The notes beneath the pieces were generated by a model, which saw nothing but the letters and a program-made list of their open reading frames with translations, was not told the origin of the DNA and did no database searches. The translations under genes and the position numbers were made by a program. DNA of 64,000 nucleotides from NCBI RefSeq assembly GCF_023195695.1, contig NZ_JALPQG010000004.1:302795-366794 (forward strand), in the 5' to 3' direction. Origin of the DNA: Aliiroseovarius sp. S1339 (GTDB lineage Bacteria > Pseudomonadota > Alphaproteobacteria > Rhodobacterales > Rhodobacteraceae). Shown piece by piece: positions 34,502 to 44,457 of this stretch (position 1 is the first letter of the stretch; each line of letters opens with the position of its first letter).

Positions 34502-36562
34502 ATGGCCCAATCGCAAGACATCGTGAAAGCCGCTGAAGGGTCACCCCTTCGGCGGCTTTACGTTTACAATGGTGGTTTTCTGACCCAATCGCGCATCCGC
34601 CGCATTCTTGCGCTGGCGGGTTGGGACGTCCGCGTCGGCCTGCCGAAAGAGGGCGAACATGTCGGCACATGGGGCAAAAGCCCAACCTCCGGGCGGGGCG
34701 AGGCCGTTGCCAGCCGCCGCGATGCACCTGTCATCCGGGTGGAGGATGCGTTCCTGCGATCCATCCAGCCCGGCCGCTCGGGCGAGCCGCCGTTGGGCCT
34801 TTTGATCGACGATATGGGGGTTCATTTCGACAGCGCGCAGCCATCGCGTCTGGAACACATTCTGGCGACGGATCCCTTGGACAACAGCGACATTTTGCGC
34901 CGGGCGCGCGATGCGATGGACAGGATGCGCCGCGCACATCTGTCGAAATACAACGCTTTTGACCCGGCCCTGCCCGTGCCCGACGCGCCTTATGTGCTGG
35001 TGATTGACCAGACACGCGGCGACGCCTCGATCACCCATGCAGGCGCGTCCGAAAACACGTTTCGCGAAATGCTGGTCGCCGCACGGCTGAACCACCCCGA
35101 CGCGCGCATCCTGATCAAAACCCACCCCGAAACCACGCTGGGCCATCGCGAAGGCCATTACGGGGTAGAGGATGAGAACGATCAGGTGCTGCTGATCGCG
35201 AACCCTGTCAGCCCTTGGGCGCTACTTGAAGGCGCGCAGGCGGTTTATACCGTCAGCTCTGGCCTTGGGTTCGAAGCCATCTTGGCGGGCCACAAGCCCA
35301 ACGTATTCGGCCAGCCCTTCTATGCGGGTTGGGGACTGACCGTGGATGACCGCCCGGTGGATCGCCGCCAACGCACGCTGACCCGCGCGCAATTGTTTGC
35401 GGGTGCGATGATCCTGTATCCAACATGGTACGACCCCTTTCGCGATACACTGTGCGAGATTGAGACAGTGCTTGATACGTTGGAAGCCCGCGCCCGCGCT
35501 TGGCGCGAGGATCACAGGGGCTATGTCGCCAGCGGGATGCGCCTGTGGAAACGCCGCCCCTTGTCGGATTTCTTTGCTGCGGGTCCGGCGATGATCTTCG
35601 ACGACAATGCAGCGCGCGCCGCTAAGGGAGCCACCGATGTCGGACGACCTTTGATGGTGTGGGCAGGTAAAGCACAGCCCGAACACCTGCCCCACGCCCC
35701 CCTGTTGCGGATCGAGGACGGGTTCCTGCGGTCGCGCGGGTTGGGGGCCGAGCTCGTGCCGCCGCTATCGCTGGTGCGCGATGATTTGGGCATCTATTAC
35801 GACCCGACCCGCGAAAGTCGGCTGGAACGATTGATTTCAGATGCGACCACTCTGCCCGATTATGCCCGCGCAAGGGCGGAACGTCTGATCGCCCGAATTA
35901 CCGAGTTGGGTTTGGGTAAGTACAACCTCGACCGCCCCCTGCCCGCTGCGCTTTCAAACCTGCCCAATGGCCACCGGATATTGGTGCCCGGTCAGGTTGA
36001 AGACGACGCCTCGATCCGCTTGGGCACCGACGCGATCGCGACGAACCTTGCGTTGTTGCAGCGCGCGCGTGCCGACAATCCAGATGCCGTGATTATCTAC
36101 AAACCCCATCCGGACGTCGAAGCAGGACTGCGCGCAGGCGTGATCGCGCCCGACGACGCGCGCGCCCTTGCCGATCTGGTAGCGGATGATGCCGACCCTA
36201 TCGGCCTGATCGAAGCGGTGGACGAGGTCTGGACCATGACTTCGACACTTGGGTTCGAAGCCCTTTTGCGCGGGCGAAAAGTCACCTGTCTTGGCACGCC
36301 GTTCTATGCGGGTTGGGGGCTGACCATCGATCTGGGCGACATCCCCGACCGCCGCACCGCGCGGCCTGATCTGATCGCGCTGACCCATGCCGTCATGATC
36401 GACTATCCACGCTACCACGACCCGGTGACCGGAACGGCTTGCCCGGTCGAGGTGGTGGTGGACCGTCTGGCTTCTGGCACACGTTCAAACGCAACATTTG
36501 GCACCCGGCTCTTGGCAAAACTGCAGGGGTTTTTCGCCAGCTACGCCTATCTCTGGCGCTGA
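34502..36562 (+). CDS. kpsC: Capsule polysaccharide protein KpsC, tandem Kdo transferase
   Basis: A 686-residue protein with two related halves, as in KpsC, which extends the beta-Kdo linker joining a capsule to its lipid anchor. The repeat is visible in the motif FYAGWGLT, preceded by proline 272 in the first half and 600 in the second, and in VEDAFLRS versus IEDGFLRS and SSGLGFEA versus TSTLGFEA. GAGGG lies before the ATG. Its last 16 bases overlap the 3' end of the convergent ribD gene. Confidence 0.93.
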   Translation: MAQSQDIVKAAEGSPLRRLYVYNGGFLTQSRIRRILALAGWDVRVGLPKEGEHVGTWGKSPTSGRGEAVASRRDAPVIRVEDAFLRSIQPGRSGEPPLGLLIDDMGVHFDSAQPSRLEHILATDPLDNSDILRRARDAMDRMRRAHLSKYNAFDPALPVPDAPYVLVIDQTRGDASITHAGASENTFREMLVAARLNHPDARILIKTHPETTLGHREGHYGVEDENDQVLLIANPVSPWALLEGAQAVYTVSSGLGFEAILAGHKPNVFGQPFYAGWGLTVDDRPVDRRQRTLTRAQLFAGAMILYPTWYDPFRDTLCEIETVLDTLEARARAWREDHRGYVASGMRLWKRRPLSDFFAAGPAMIFDDNAARAAKGATDVGRPLMVWAGKAQPEHLPHAPLLRIEDGFLRSRGLGAELVPPLSLVRDDLGIYYDPTRESRLERLISDATTLPDYARARAERLIARITELGLGKYNLDRPLPAALSNLPNGHRILVPGQVEDDASIRLGTDAIATNLALLQRARADNPDAVIIYKPHPDVEAGLRAGVIAPDDARALADLVADDADPIGLIEAVDEVWTMTSTLGFEALLRGRKVTCLGTPFYAGWGLTIDLGDIPDRRTARPDLIALTHAVMIDYPRYHDPVTGTACPVEVVVDRLASGTRSNATFGTRLLAKLQGFFASYAYLWR

Positions 36563-37647
36563 CGCCAACGGTGCAGAATGTCACCGCCGATGGCGCGTGT
36601 CTCAACCAGATCAAAGCGCGGGGCATCAGACAGCCGACCAATCCCCATCGCTGCCAGTGACGGCCGCCCTTCGGCCCCAAGCGCCACCCCGGCGGTATAG
36701 CCCACAAGCTCGTCCACCACATGCGCCAACAGAAGCGAGGCCGCCAGACTTCCGCCCCCTTCGCAATAGACGCGGGTTAATCCACACGTGCCAAGCGCCT
36801 CTAACACGGACATGGGGTCAAGCGCGCCCTGCGCTTCACCGACCTCGATCATTTCCGCGCCGATCCCTGCCCATGCCGACACAAGCTCGGGTGCTGCGCG
36901 CCGGCCATGGCAGATCCAGACCGGAACATCGCGCGCGGTTCGGGCAAGCTGACTGTCTAGCGGAAGGTCCAGATGGCGCGACAGCACGACGCGGATCGGT
37001 TGGTGGGCAACACCAAGCCCCCGCGCGGTCAAGGCCGGATCATCCGCCCGCGCTGTTCCCGCCCCGATCATCACCGCATCGTGGGTGGCGCGCATCGCAT
37101 GAACATGGCGGCGCGCCCGTTTTCCGGTGATCCATTGGCTATCGCCCGATGCCGTGGCGATCCGCCCGTCAAACGAGCTGGCCAGTTTCAGCGTCACCAT
37201 CGGGCGGCCTTGCGTCACACGGGTCAGAAACCCCGCCAAATCAGCGCGGGCTTCATCCGCGCAAAGGCCGACCTCAGCTTCAACCCCAGCGCTGCGCAAC
37301 ATATCCAATCCGTCACCGTCCACACGCGGATCGGGATCGCTGATCGCAACAACAACCCGCACGACGCCCGCGTCGATCAACGAAGCCGCGCAGGGCGGTG
37401 TTTTTCCGTGATGGGCGCAGGGCTCTAATGTGACATAGGCGGTCGCACCGCGCGCCGCCTGCCCGGCCTGCGCCAGAGCCACCGCTTCCGCATGGGGACG
37501 CCCACCGGGTTGGGTCCAACCACGTCCGACGATCCGGCCACCGTTGACGATCACGCAGCCCACCGCCGGGTTTGGCGCGCAACGCCCAAGACCCCGCCGC
37601 CCGAGCGACAGGGCCAAACGCATGTAGCGCAGGTCAGATTGGGTCAC
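36547..37647 (-). CDS. ribD: Bifunctional riboflavin deaminase/reductase RibD
   Basis: RibD (366 residues) carries out the deamination and reduction steps after GTP cyclohydrolase II in riboflavin synthesis. The N-terminal deaminase has the zinc motifs PHAEAVAL and [11 protein letters not shown]. The C-terminal reductase resembles dihydrofolate reductase ([18 protein letters not shown]). Its start overlaps nrdR by four bases, so the two form a unit. Its end overlaps the convergent kpsC by 16 bases. Confidence 0.95.
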   Translation of the reverse strand: MTQSDLRYMRLALSLGRRGLGRCAPNPAVGCVIVNGGRIVGRGWTQPGGRPHAEAVALAQAGQAARGATAYVTLEPCAHHGKTPPCAASLIDAGVVRVVVAISDPDPRVDGDGLDMLRSAGVEAEVGLCADEARADLAGFLTRVTQGRPMVTLKLASSFDGRIATASGDSQWITGKRARRHVHAMRATHDAVMIGAGTARADDPALTARGLGVAHQPIRVVLSRHLDLPLDSQLARTARDVPVWICHGRRAAPELVSAWAGIGAEMIEVGEAQGALDPMSVLEALGTCGLTRVYCEGGGSLAASLLLAHVVDELVGYTAGVALGAEGRPSLAAMGIGRLSDAPRFDLVETRAIGGDILHRWRQRQR

Positions 37648-38114
37648 TCGTCTTCTGGCGCGACGTCTGGACGAAGCTCGCTTACGAACTTGTCAAAGTC
37701 GTCGGCAGCCTGGAAGTTTTTGTAAACACTGGCAAAACGCACATAGGCAACCGTGTCGATCCGGGCCAGGCTCTCCATCACGATTTCACCGATCGTCTTT
37801 GACGGAATGTCTGTTTCGCCCAGACTTTCCAGCCGTCGCACGATACCCGAAATCATCTGATCAATGCGTTCGGGTTCTACTGGGCGTTTCTGCATTGATA
37901 TGCGGATTGAACGTTCCAGCTTCTCGCGATCAAAGTCTTCGCGCCGACCGTTTGTTTTCACCACAACAAGGTCACGTAGCTGCACGCGCTCGTAGGTGGT
38001 GAACCGCCCTCCGCAGGCCGGACAGAACCGGCGACGGCGAATGGCGACGTGATCTTCCGCTGGGCGGCTATCTTTCACCTGGGTATCAATATTTCCGCAA
38101 AACGGACAGCGCAT
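37644..38114 (-). CDS. nrdR: Transcriptional repressor NrdR
   Basis: NrdR (156 residues) represses ribonucleotide reductase genes when ATP/dATP levels are high. The N-terminal zinc ribbon has C3, C6, C31 and C34 (CPFC and CPAC). The ATP-cone follows from about residue 46 ([20 protein letters not shown]). AGAGGAAGG precedes the ATG. nrdR-ribD pairing is common in proteobacteria. Confidence 0.96.
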   Translation of the reverse strand: MRCPFCGNIDTQVKDSRPAEDHVAIRRRRFCPACGGRFTTYERVQLRDLVVVKTNGRREDFDREKLERSIRISMQKRPVEPERIDQMISGIVRRLESLGETDIPSKTIGEIVMESLARIDTVAYVRFASVYKNFQAADDFDKFVSELRPDVAPEDE

Positions 38115-38331
38115 CGGCCTTCCTCTTCTCTGTCTTGACCTCGGTATTTGGGTCTTTCGCCCAGTTATCCACAGGCACTATAGGGCAGCCTCTAGGTCTT
38201 GTGTAGTGGGAAATCCGCCCCCCAACATGCGCGATTCCCCATGAAAAGGGGAAAGTTTGATTTCCCTTCCCCTACAACACGTGCGCAGACTGGCACACTG
38301 TGCTGCAAATTCAAATTTTAGGAGACTACAC

Positions 38332-38535
38332 ATGTCTATCGCACGCGTGACCGAAATTTCCGCCACCTCGCCAAAAAGCTTTGACGATGCCGTCGCTAAG
38401 GGGGTCGAACGCGCTTCGGAAACCCTGCGCAATGTCGCCAGCGCATGGGTGAAAGAACAATCCGTCAAAGTCGAAAATGGCAAGGTTGCCCATTACCAGG
38501 TGAACCTGATGGTAACCTTCCTGCTGGAAGACTGA
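38332..38535 (+). CDS. Dodecin family flavin-binding protein
   Basis: A 67-residue dodecin, a small protein that assembles into a hollow 12-mer binding flavins, probably for storage or protection. The fold pattern ISATSPKSFDDAVAKGVERA, a central W in ASAWVKEQSV, and the Q-containing strand HYQVNLMVTF match the family. The ATG at 38332 follows AGGAGA; a longer in-frame start is not needed. It lies next to riboflavin genes, which fits flavin metabolism. A strong terminator follows. Confidence 0.93.
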   Translation: MSIARVTEISATSPKSFDDAVAKGVERASETLRNVASAWVKEQSVKVENGKVAHYQVNLMVTFLLED

Positions 38536-38557
38536 TCGCACCATATGAGACCAAACG

Positions 38558-38589
38558 AGCGCCCCGTGCACAATAGCCGGGGCGCTTTT
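38558..38589 (+). terminator. Intrinsic terminator after the dodecin gene
   Basis: AGCGCCCCG at 38558-38566 pairs with CGGGGCGCT at 38578-38586 around an 11-base loop, followed by a short T run. It may also stop the convergent cytochrome c gene from the other side. Confidence 0.85.
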
Positions 38590-38612
38590 CATTTTGCGGC
38601 CGTCCAGTCAGC

Positions 38613-39041
38613 CTACTGCTGAATTGACTGCAGATAATAGACCAAGCTTAAAATGCGGCCATGGACGATCTCTTCAGCCGATATGCCTGGATGAAACGCT
38701 TTGGGCGTTGCTTCTGCTTCGTAAATCGAACCCCAGACCGGCATGTTTCTATCACCGTGGCCCTGAATCTCGCGAACCCCACTGATCGAATTGTAGACCC
38801 TTTCAAGTGGGAAGATCCCGTCATTGTTTTTAGCGAGAAGTTGCAGATTGGATGGACGTTCCTGAAACATCTGTCCGATGTCACCATCCCCCAATCCGAC
38901 CGTGCCGTGACAGACGGTACAGCTTCTTTCGAAAAGTATTTTGCCAAAGCTAATGTCCTGTGCGTTTGCCATTCCTCCGAAGAGAACGCTTGAAAGCACG
39001 GCGACAACCGTTACTCCGATTTTTGGTTTCAATGCAGTCAT
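38613..39041 (-). CDS. Small secreted c-type cytochrome (paralog of the one at 24997)
   Basis: A 142-residue class I cytochrome c with a signal peptide ending FGGMANA. Heme attaches at CTVCH (residues 41-45), and the likely axial methionine is M100 in DRNMPVWG. The ATG at 39041 follows GGGAGGA; an in-frame start 18 bases upstream is not needed. It shares many short blocks with the cytochrome at 24997-25434, so the two arose by duplication or are members of one lineage-specific family. It converges with the dodecin gene. Confidence 0.9.
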   Translation of the reverse strand: MTALKPKIGVTVVAVLSSVLFGGMANAQDISFGKILFERSCTVCHGTVGLGDGDIGQMFQERPSNLQLLAKNNDGIFPLERVYNSISGVREIQGHGDRNMPVWGSIYEAEATPKAFHPGISAEEIVHGRILSLVYYLQSIQQ

Positions 39042-39168
39042 TTCAAATCCTCCCAACATGTTTCAGCCAAGGGCAAAGATTTTGGAGACATCGTTGCCCC
39101 CTCGCCGTCTCAAAAAAAGCGGCTAGCTTCAGCTTACAATAGTATTCAGATTCTGGCGTTGAGGTGGA

Positions 39169-39594
39169 TCAATCGTCGCGCATCACATGCGCAGCGACGT
39201 ATCGCGTGTGGGGCGCATTGCGATGTTCAAACAAACAAATGCCCTGCCACGTTCCCAAGACCAAGCGCCCTTCCGACACCGGAATGGATAGGCTGACCGG
39301 CAACAGCGCGGCCTTGATATGGGCCGGCATATCATCCGGACCTTCATAGGTGTGGGTCAGATAAGACATGGACGGGTCGGTTGTCGGCGGCACCATGCGA
39401 TGCAGGAAGTTTTGCAGATCGGTCTGCACCTCGGGATCGGCGTTTTCCTGTATGAGCAACGAACAGGACGTATGCCGGACAAACAGCGTCAGCAGGCCGT
39501 CGCCTAAGTGCTGGTCTTCAAGCCACCTGACAACATCAGCCGTGAATTCATACAGGCCGGGGCCTTGCGTCTCTATCGAAAAACCGTGTCCCAT
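39169..39594 (-). CDS. YjbQ family protein
   Basis: A 141-residue YjbQ/UPF0047 protein, a compact beta-sandwich family that shows weak secondary thiamine-phosphate synthase activity in E. coli and whose real role is unknown. The signature SCSLLIQENADPEV is complete, as are the HRMVPP and GTWQGICLFEHRN elements. An in-frame GTG lies 63 bases upstream, but the start at 39594 gives the usual family length. Confidence 0.87.
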   Translation of the reverse strand: MGHGFSIETQGPGLYEFTADVVRWLEDQHLGDGLLTLFVRHTSCSLLIQENADPEVQTDLQNFLHRMVPPTTDPSMSYLTHTYEGPDDMPAHIKAALLPVSLSIPVSEGRLVLGTWQGICLFEHRNAPHTRYVAAHVMRDD

Positions 39595-40265
39595 GGCTTC
39601 GATATGACGCCACCTGGGTGACGCACGCAAGGCCCCCTTCCTTCGTTTTTCCGACACCTGAAGCGATCAAAGTCAGGTCGGCCGGGCCGGCACCCCACCG
39701 CCTTTGTTCGCGTGAGTGGTCTGCCCCAAAGCGCCGGAAAACGCGGGATTCTAGAACGGAAGCAGAGCGGGACGTCGTACTACGTGTCCATCCTGCCGCC
39801 GGGTTTCCAGTGTCAAAAGCGCAAGTAGCCGCCCGGATCTAACGTCCGGTCGACGATTGCACTGTGCCAGCCGCTCATGAAAGTTCGTGGTCGGACCCTC
39901 GGGACCCATTGCGTATGTCTGCGCGCCTACCATCTTACGCATTATATTCCCCAGTCAAAAAGCTCTTGCGGTAAAACAAAGTGATCGTTCAATATCTTCA
40001 CATTGTCGCCACATTTCCGCCCCATTTCAAAGGAAACCGATGCACCACGCCTATAAAACGGTGAAAACAAACTGTTTCCTTGCCGGGTTTCGTTTCATGG
40101 GGGAAAAGAGAATATTTTATTCGCGAATAGATAGGCTTACGCCAGCGCATCGCGCCCAAAGCTCACATCATGCTGCAGATTCGCAGACGCCGGGTGACGA
40201 AGGACTCGTGCTGCAAATGAGGCAGAAATGTGGCGCGCAACCGAAGTCCGGCCGCGCGATATGCT
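39595..40265. other. About 670 bases without a recognised gene, downstream of rpoD
   Basis: Open frames here are short and unlike proteins. One small minus-strand frame at 39751-39942 (63 codons, start MRKMVGAQTYAMGPEGPT) has GGGGA a few bases before its ATG and could be a real small gene, but I recognise nothing in it. The part near 39950-40140 is noticeably more AT-rich than its surroundings. No tRNA, terminator or repeat was identified. Confidence 0.35.
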
Positions 40266-42257
40266 TTATTGATCCAGGAAAGACCGCAGTTTGCGCGAGC
40301 GGCTCGGGTGCTTCAGCTTGCGCAGCGCCTTCGCCTCGATCTGGCGAATACGTTCGCGCGTCACGCTGAACTGCTGCCCCACCTCTTCCAAAGTGTGGTC
40401 GGTGTTCATGCCAATACCAAACCGCATTCTGAGCACACGTTCTTCGCGCGGCGTCAGTGAGGCAAGAACCCGTGTCGTGGTTTCCTTGAGGTTTTCCTGA
40501 ATGGCGCTGTCCAATGGCAGCACGGCATTCTTATCCTCGATGAAATCGCCCAACTGGCTGTCTTCCTCGTCCCCGATGGGGGTTTCAAGGCTGATCGGTT
40601 CCTTGGCGATCTTCATCACCTTGCGCACTTTCTCAAGCGGCATTTGCAGCTTCTCGGCCAGCTCTTCCGGCGTCGGTTCGCGGCCAATTTCATGCAGCAT
40701 CTGACGGCCAGTCCGCACCAGCTTGTTGATCGTTTCGATCATGTGCACCGGAATACGGATAGTGCGGGCCTGGTCGGCAATCGAACGGGTGATCGCCTGA
40801 CGGATCCACCACGTCGCATAGGTCGAGAACTTATAGCCGCGGCGGTATTCGAACTTGTCCACCGCTTTCATCAGGCCGATGTTACCTTCCTGAATAAGAT
40901 CAAGGAATTGCAGGCCGCGGTTGGTGTATTTCTTGGCAATCGAGATGACCAGACGAAGGTTGGCCTCGACCATTTCCTTCTTGGCTTGGCGGGCTTCTTT
41001 TTCGCCCTTTTGAACCTGCTGAACGATACGGCGGAACTCGGGAATGTCGACGCCGACATACTGACCGACCTGCGCCATGTCACCGCGCAGCTGTTCGACC
41101 TTGTCTGTCGAGCGTTCGATAAAGCCCTGCCATGCGCGACCCGATTGGTTCGCCATGTCTTCAAGCCACGTTGGGTCCAGTTCACGCCCGCGATAGGCGT
41201 CGATGAATTCACGGCGGTTGATCCGGGCTTGGTCGGCCAGTTTCACCATCGCACTGTCAATCGACATGATACGGCGGTTGATGCCATAAAGCTGGTCAAC
41301 CAGCGCTTCAATCCGGTTGTTGTGCAGGTGAAGTTCGTTCACCAACTCGACGATTTCCGAGCGCAGTTTCTGATAAGCGCCCTCTTCTTTCTTCGAGAAG
41401 CTGTCATCTTCGTTCAGGGTCGCGGACATCCGCAAATCCTGCATTTCCGACAGCTTGTTATAGTCGCGCGCGATCAGTTCCAGCGTTTCAAGGACACGCG
41501 GCTTTAGCGCAGCCTCCATCGCGGCAAGCGACATGTTGGCGGCTTCATCTTCGTCGTCATCATCGTCATCGGTGACAATCGGGTTGCCATCAGCGTCCAG
41601 TTCCGGCTCGGCTTTTTTCTTTTCATCAGACGTCGTCGCGCCATCAATACTGGGGGCTCCCGCAACACTTGCCGTATCGTCGTCTTCCTCCATCGCGTTG
41701 CCAAAAGTGGCATCAAGGTCGATAACGTCGCGCAGAAGAATGTCTTCGCTCAGAAGTTCGTCGCGCCAGATCGTGATAGCCTGGAAGGTCAGAGGGCTTT
41801 CACACAGCCCCAAAATCATTGTGTTGCGACCCGCTTCGATCCGCTTGGCAATCGCGATTTCGCCTTCGCGGCTCAGCAGTTCAACCGATCCCATTTCGCG
41901 CAGATACATGCGGACGGGGTCGTCGGTGCGATCAAGCTTTTCGGTTTCTGCGGTGGAAACGGTGACTTCGCGCGCGCCCGCCTGTGTCACCAGATCGGTC
42001 GAGCCCTTCTCTTCTTCTTCCGCTTCTTCATCTTCAATGATGTTGATGCCCATTTCGGACAGCATCGACATTACGTCTTCGATTTGCTCGGAACTGACCT
42101 GATCTGGCGGCAACACCTGATTGAGCTGGTCGTAGGTGATGTAGCCCTTCTCGCGCGCCTCGGCGATCATCTTTTTGACCGCTGTTTGGCTGACGTCGGC
42201 CATTGGCTCGTCGTCCTGGTCGTCTTTGCGGTCGTTGGCGGTGTCCTTGGCGGCCAT
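40266..42257 (-). CDS. rpoD: RNA polymerase housekeeping sigma factor RpoD
   Basis: Primary sigma-70 of 663 residues. Region 1.1 is at the N terminus, then a long acidic non-conserved region (runs such as [13 protein letters not shown]). Regions 2.3-2.4 read [20 protein letters not shown] and region 4.2 [20 protein letters not shown]. The ATG at 42257 follows AAGGAGGG and is preferred to a start 15 bases upstream. It lies downstream of dnaG on the same strand, the conserved dnaG-rpoD order. The 180-base gap between them holds an unusual repeat with four methylation-type sites. Confidence 0.97.
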   Translation of the reverse strand: MAAKDTANDRKDDQDDEPMADVSQTAVKKMIAEAREKGYITYDQLNQVLPPDQVSSEQIEDVMSMLSEMGINIIEDEEAEEEEKGSTDLVTQAGAREVTVSTAETEKLDRTDDPVRMYLREMGSVELLSREGEIAIAKRIEAGRNTMILGLCESPLTFQAITIWRDELLSEDILLRDVIDLDATFGNAMEEDDDTASVAGAPSIDGATTSDEKKKAEPELDADGNPIVTDDDDDDEDEAANMSLAAMEAALKPRVLETLELIARDYNKLSEMQDLRMSATLNEDDSFSKKEEGAYQKLRSEIVELVNELHLHNNRIEALVDQLYGINRRIMSIDSAMVKLADQARINRREFIDAYRGRELDPTWLEDMANQSGRAWQGFIERSTDKVEQLRGDMAQVGQYVGVDIPEFRRIVQQVQKGEKEARQAKKEMVEANLRLVISIAKKYTNRGLQFLDLIQEGNIGLMKAVDKFEYRRGYKFSTYATWWIRQAITRSIADQARTIRIPVHMIETINKLVRTGRQMLHEIGREPTPEELAEKLQMPLEKVRKVMKIAKEPISLETPIGDEEDSQLGDFIEDKNAVLPLDSAIQENLKETTTRVLASLTPREERVLRMRFGIGMNTDHTLEEVGQQFSVTRERIRQIEAKALRKLKHPSRSRKLRSFLDQ

Positions 42258-42326
42258 GGGCCCTCCTTGCACTTGGCTTGGCGGATATGGAACATCGGGC
42301 GGTGCCCTTATGATGTCCCACCACGT

Positions 42327-42373
42327 AGGTGATTCGGGTTGGCCGAATCATCACCTCGAATCGGTGATTCGCC
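42327..42373. repeat. Alternative hairpins with four GANTC sites upstream of rpoD
   Basis: Two direct copies of GGTGATTCG (about 42328-42336 and 42363-42371) flank one inverted copy, CCGAATCATCACC (about 42343-42355). The middle copy can pair with either flank, giving two mutually exclusive hairpins. The same stretch holds four GANTC sites, at 42331-42335, 42345-42349, 42358-42362 and 42366-42370. GANTC is the target of the CcrM methyltransferase that marks replication state in alphaproteobacteria. Confidence 0.7.
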
Positions 42374-42437
42374 AACCCATGTATCGCGTATTCTTTGCCG
42401 GGTCTTTACCAAAAGGCCAGACCTGTCGGCAGTGTTG

Positions 42438-44405
42438 CTATTTCCCCTTACTTTTTGAGGGGTCGATTTGCGCCAACAGCCTGTCCAGCGCGTCGCGTTC
42501 GGTGCGATTCATGAGCGTCCCGTTATCGGCGACCTCATAAGTTGTTTTGTCTTCGGTCTGGCTGCGTTGCGCGTTGCGCTGCGCCTCGGCCGCCTGCCCC
42601 AGACGCCATGTCATGCCCTCGTCCGGCAGCGTGTCCATATCATGGGCAGCATCAGCCACCTCGCGTTTTAGCCCGCGTAACGCCTCCAACTTCATGAGTT
42701 CCTGATTAAGGCAAGCCTCGACGATCTCGTCATCGTCGGGATGGCGCATTGCGGGGTTAATGCGCACATGGTTGAGCGCATAGAGTTTTTCAAGGGCAGC
42801 CACCCCTATTCGTTCGGTGATAGTGCGTTCCAAAACCTCTGCCCCTTCATGGGCGTGACGCAACAGGATACGCTGCAAAGCGCCATGATCCGGGCCGATC
42901 ATATCCAACCGCTCCATCCGGCTTTCCACCAGTTCCAGCTTGTCAGGCCGACGGATCAAAACCGCAAGGATCACCGCCTCGCGCAGCACCTCTTGCGCTT
43001 GATCGTCCGCGGTCGCCAGCAGCGAGCTCTTGGTGGATTGCAGCACTGGTGGCGTTTGCGTCCAGCCGCGCCCTTTGCCGGGTGTCCATGAACCACGCGC
43101 TGCACCCTGCCCTTTGGGTCGCGCGCGGAACAACTCCCACCGTTTGTCTTTGATCGCCTGACCATAGTGTGATCGGATCGAGGGGTCTTGAATGCGGGCA
43201 ATCGCTGTGCGCAGATCCTTGTCCAACGCCGCTTTGCGTTCGGGACTGTCGAAGTTTTTGCCTTCGGTTTCGCGCCGCCACAGCAGATCAACCATGGGGA
43301 TCGCACCGTCAATAAGGGCCTGCATAGCTTGCGGGCCGCTTTCCTTCAGCAGATCGTCCGGGTCTTTGCCTTCAGGCATGAGAGAGAACCGCAAACTCTG
43401 CCCGGCTTGCAGCAGTGGCAGCGCGTTGTCGATCACCCGCATGGCAGCATTCAAACCAGCGTTGTCCCCATCCAGCGCGATGATCGGTTCAGGTGCGATG
43501 CGCCACAAAAGGCGCAACTGGTCTTCGGTAATCGCTGTGCCAAGCGGGGCAACGGTTGCCTCAAACCCGGCCTCGGACAGGGCGATCACATCCATATAAC
43601 CCTCGGCTACAATCAAGGGCTGCCCCTTGCCTGCCGCCTCGCGCGCCGGGCCGTGATTGTAGAGGCTGCGGCCTTTGTCAAACAGGTCCGTTTCCGGTGA
43701 GTTCAGGTACTTTGCATTGTCATCCGGGTCCATCGCACGACCGCCAAAGGCTATCGCACGCCCACGGGCATCACGGATCGGAAACAAGATGCGATTGCGA
43801 AAGGTGTCATAGGGCTTGCCACCCTTCGAGCTGGGCTTGGCCAGCCCAGCCCCAAGGATCAGGTCATCGGCGACGCCCTTGCTTTTCAGGTGATCCCATA
43901 GATCCTGCCACGCATCTGGCGCATAACCTATTTCCCACCGGTCCAGTGCGGCATCGCTTAGCCCCCGCCGCGTCAGATATTCGCGCGCTGCCGTGCCTGC
44001 ACCGGTTTTCAGCATCAGCCGGAAATGGTTCACGGCCATTTCCATCACCTCAACCAACAGCGTGCGGTGATCCGCCTTTTCCTGTGCTTTCGGGTCGCGG
44101 GCGGGCATTTGCATCCCGGCTTCACCTGCCAGAATCTCGACCGCTTCCATGAAGCCGACATTTTCCGTCTCGCGCACAAAGGAAATTGCGTCGCCCTTCT
44201 GGTGACACCCAAAGCAATAATAATACCCTTTGCGGTCATCCACATGAAACGACGGCGTTGCTTCCTGATGGAACGGGCATGGCGCCCACATATCACCCTT
44301 GGCCTGATTGGATTTTCGCTGGTCCCAAATGACCTTGCGCCCGACAACCTGTGACAGGCTCAGACGATTACGCAATTCATCTAGGAAACCGGGTGGCAGT
44401 GACAT
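42438..44405 (-). CDS. dnaG: DNA primase
   Basis: DnaG (655 residues) makes RNA primers at the replication fork. The N-terminal zinc domain has C43, H46, C64 and C67. The TOPRIM catalytic domain follows, with LIVAEGYMDVIALSEAG and the metal-binding IALDGDNAGLNAA. The C-terminal helicase-binding region is less conserved. The ribosome binding site is poor. It precedes rpoD on the same strand. Confidence 0.96.
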   Translation of the reverse strand: MSLPPGFLDELRNRLSLSQVVGRKVIWDQRKSNQAKGDMWAPCPFHQEATPSFHVDDRKGYYYCFGCHQKGDAISFVRETENVGFMEAVEILAGEAGMQMPARDPKAQEKADHRTLLVEVMEMAVNHFRLMLKTGAGTAAREYLTRRGLSDAALDRWEIGYAPDAWQDLWDHLKSKGVADDLILGAGLAKPSSKGGKPYDTFRNRILFPIRDARGRAIAFGGRAMDPDDNAKYLNSPETDLFDKGRSLYNHGPAREAAGKGQPLIVAEGYMDVIALSEAGFEATVAPLGTAITEDQLRLLWRIAPEPIIALDGDNAGLNAAMRVIDNALPLLQAGQSLRFSLMPEGKDPDDLLKESGPQAMQALIDGAIPMVDLLWRRETEGKNFDSPERKAALDKDLRTAIARIQDPSIRSHYGQAIKDKRWELFRARPKGQGAARGSWTPGKGRGWTQTPPVLQSTKSSLLATADDQAQEVLREAVILAVLIRRPDKLELVESRMERLDMIGPDHGALQRILLRHAHEGAEVLERTITERIGVAALEKLYALNHVRINPAMRHPDDDEIVEACLNQELMKLEALRGLKREVADAAHDMDTLPDEGMTWRLGQAAEAQRNAQRSQTEDKTTYEVADNGTLMNRTERDALDRLLAQIDPSKSKGK

Positions 44406-44457
44406 GATCTATATATCGGCGTGAAGGCCGCCAGAGTCCAGTGGCAGACGCGCAGGT

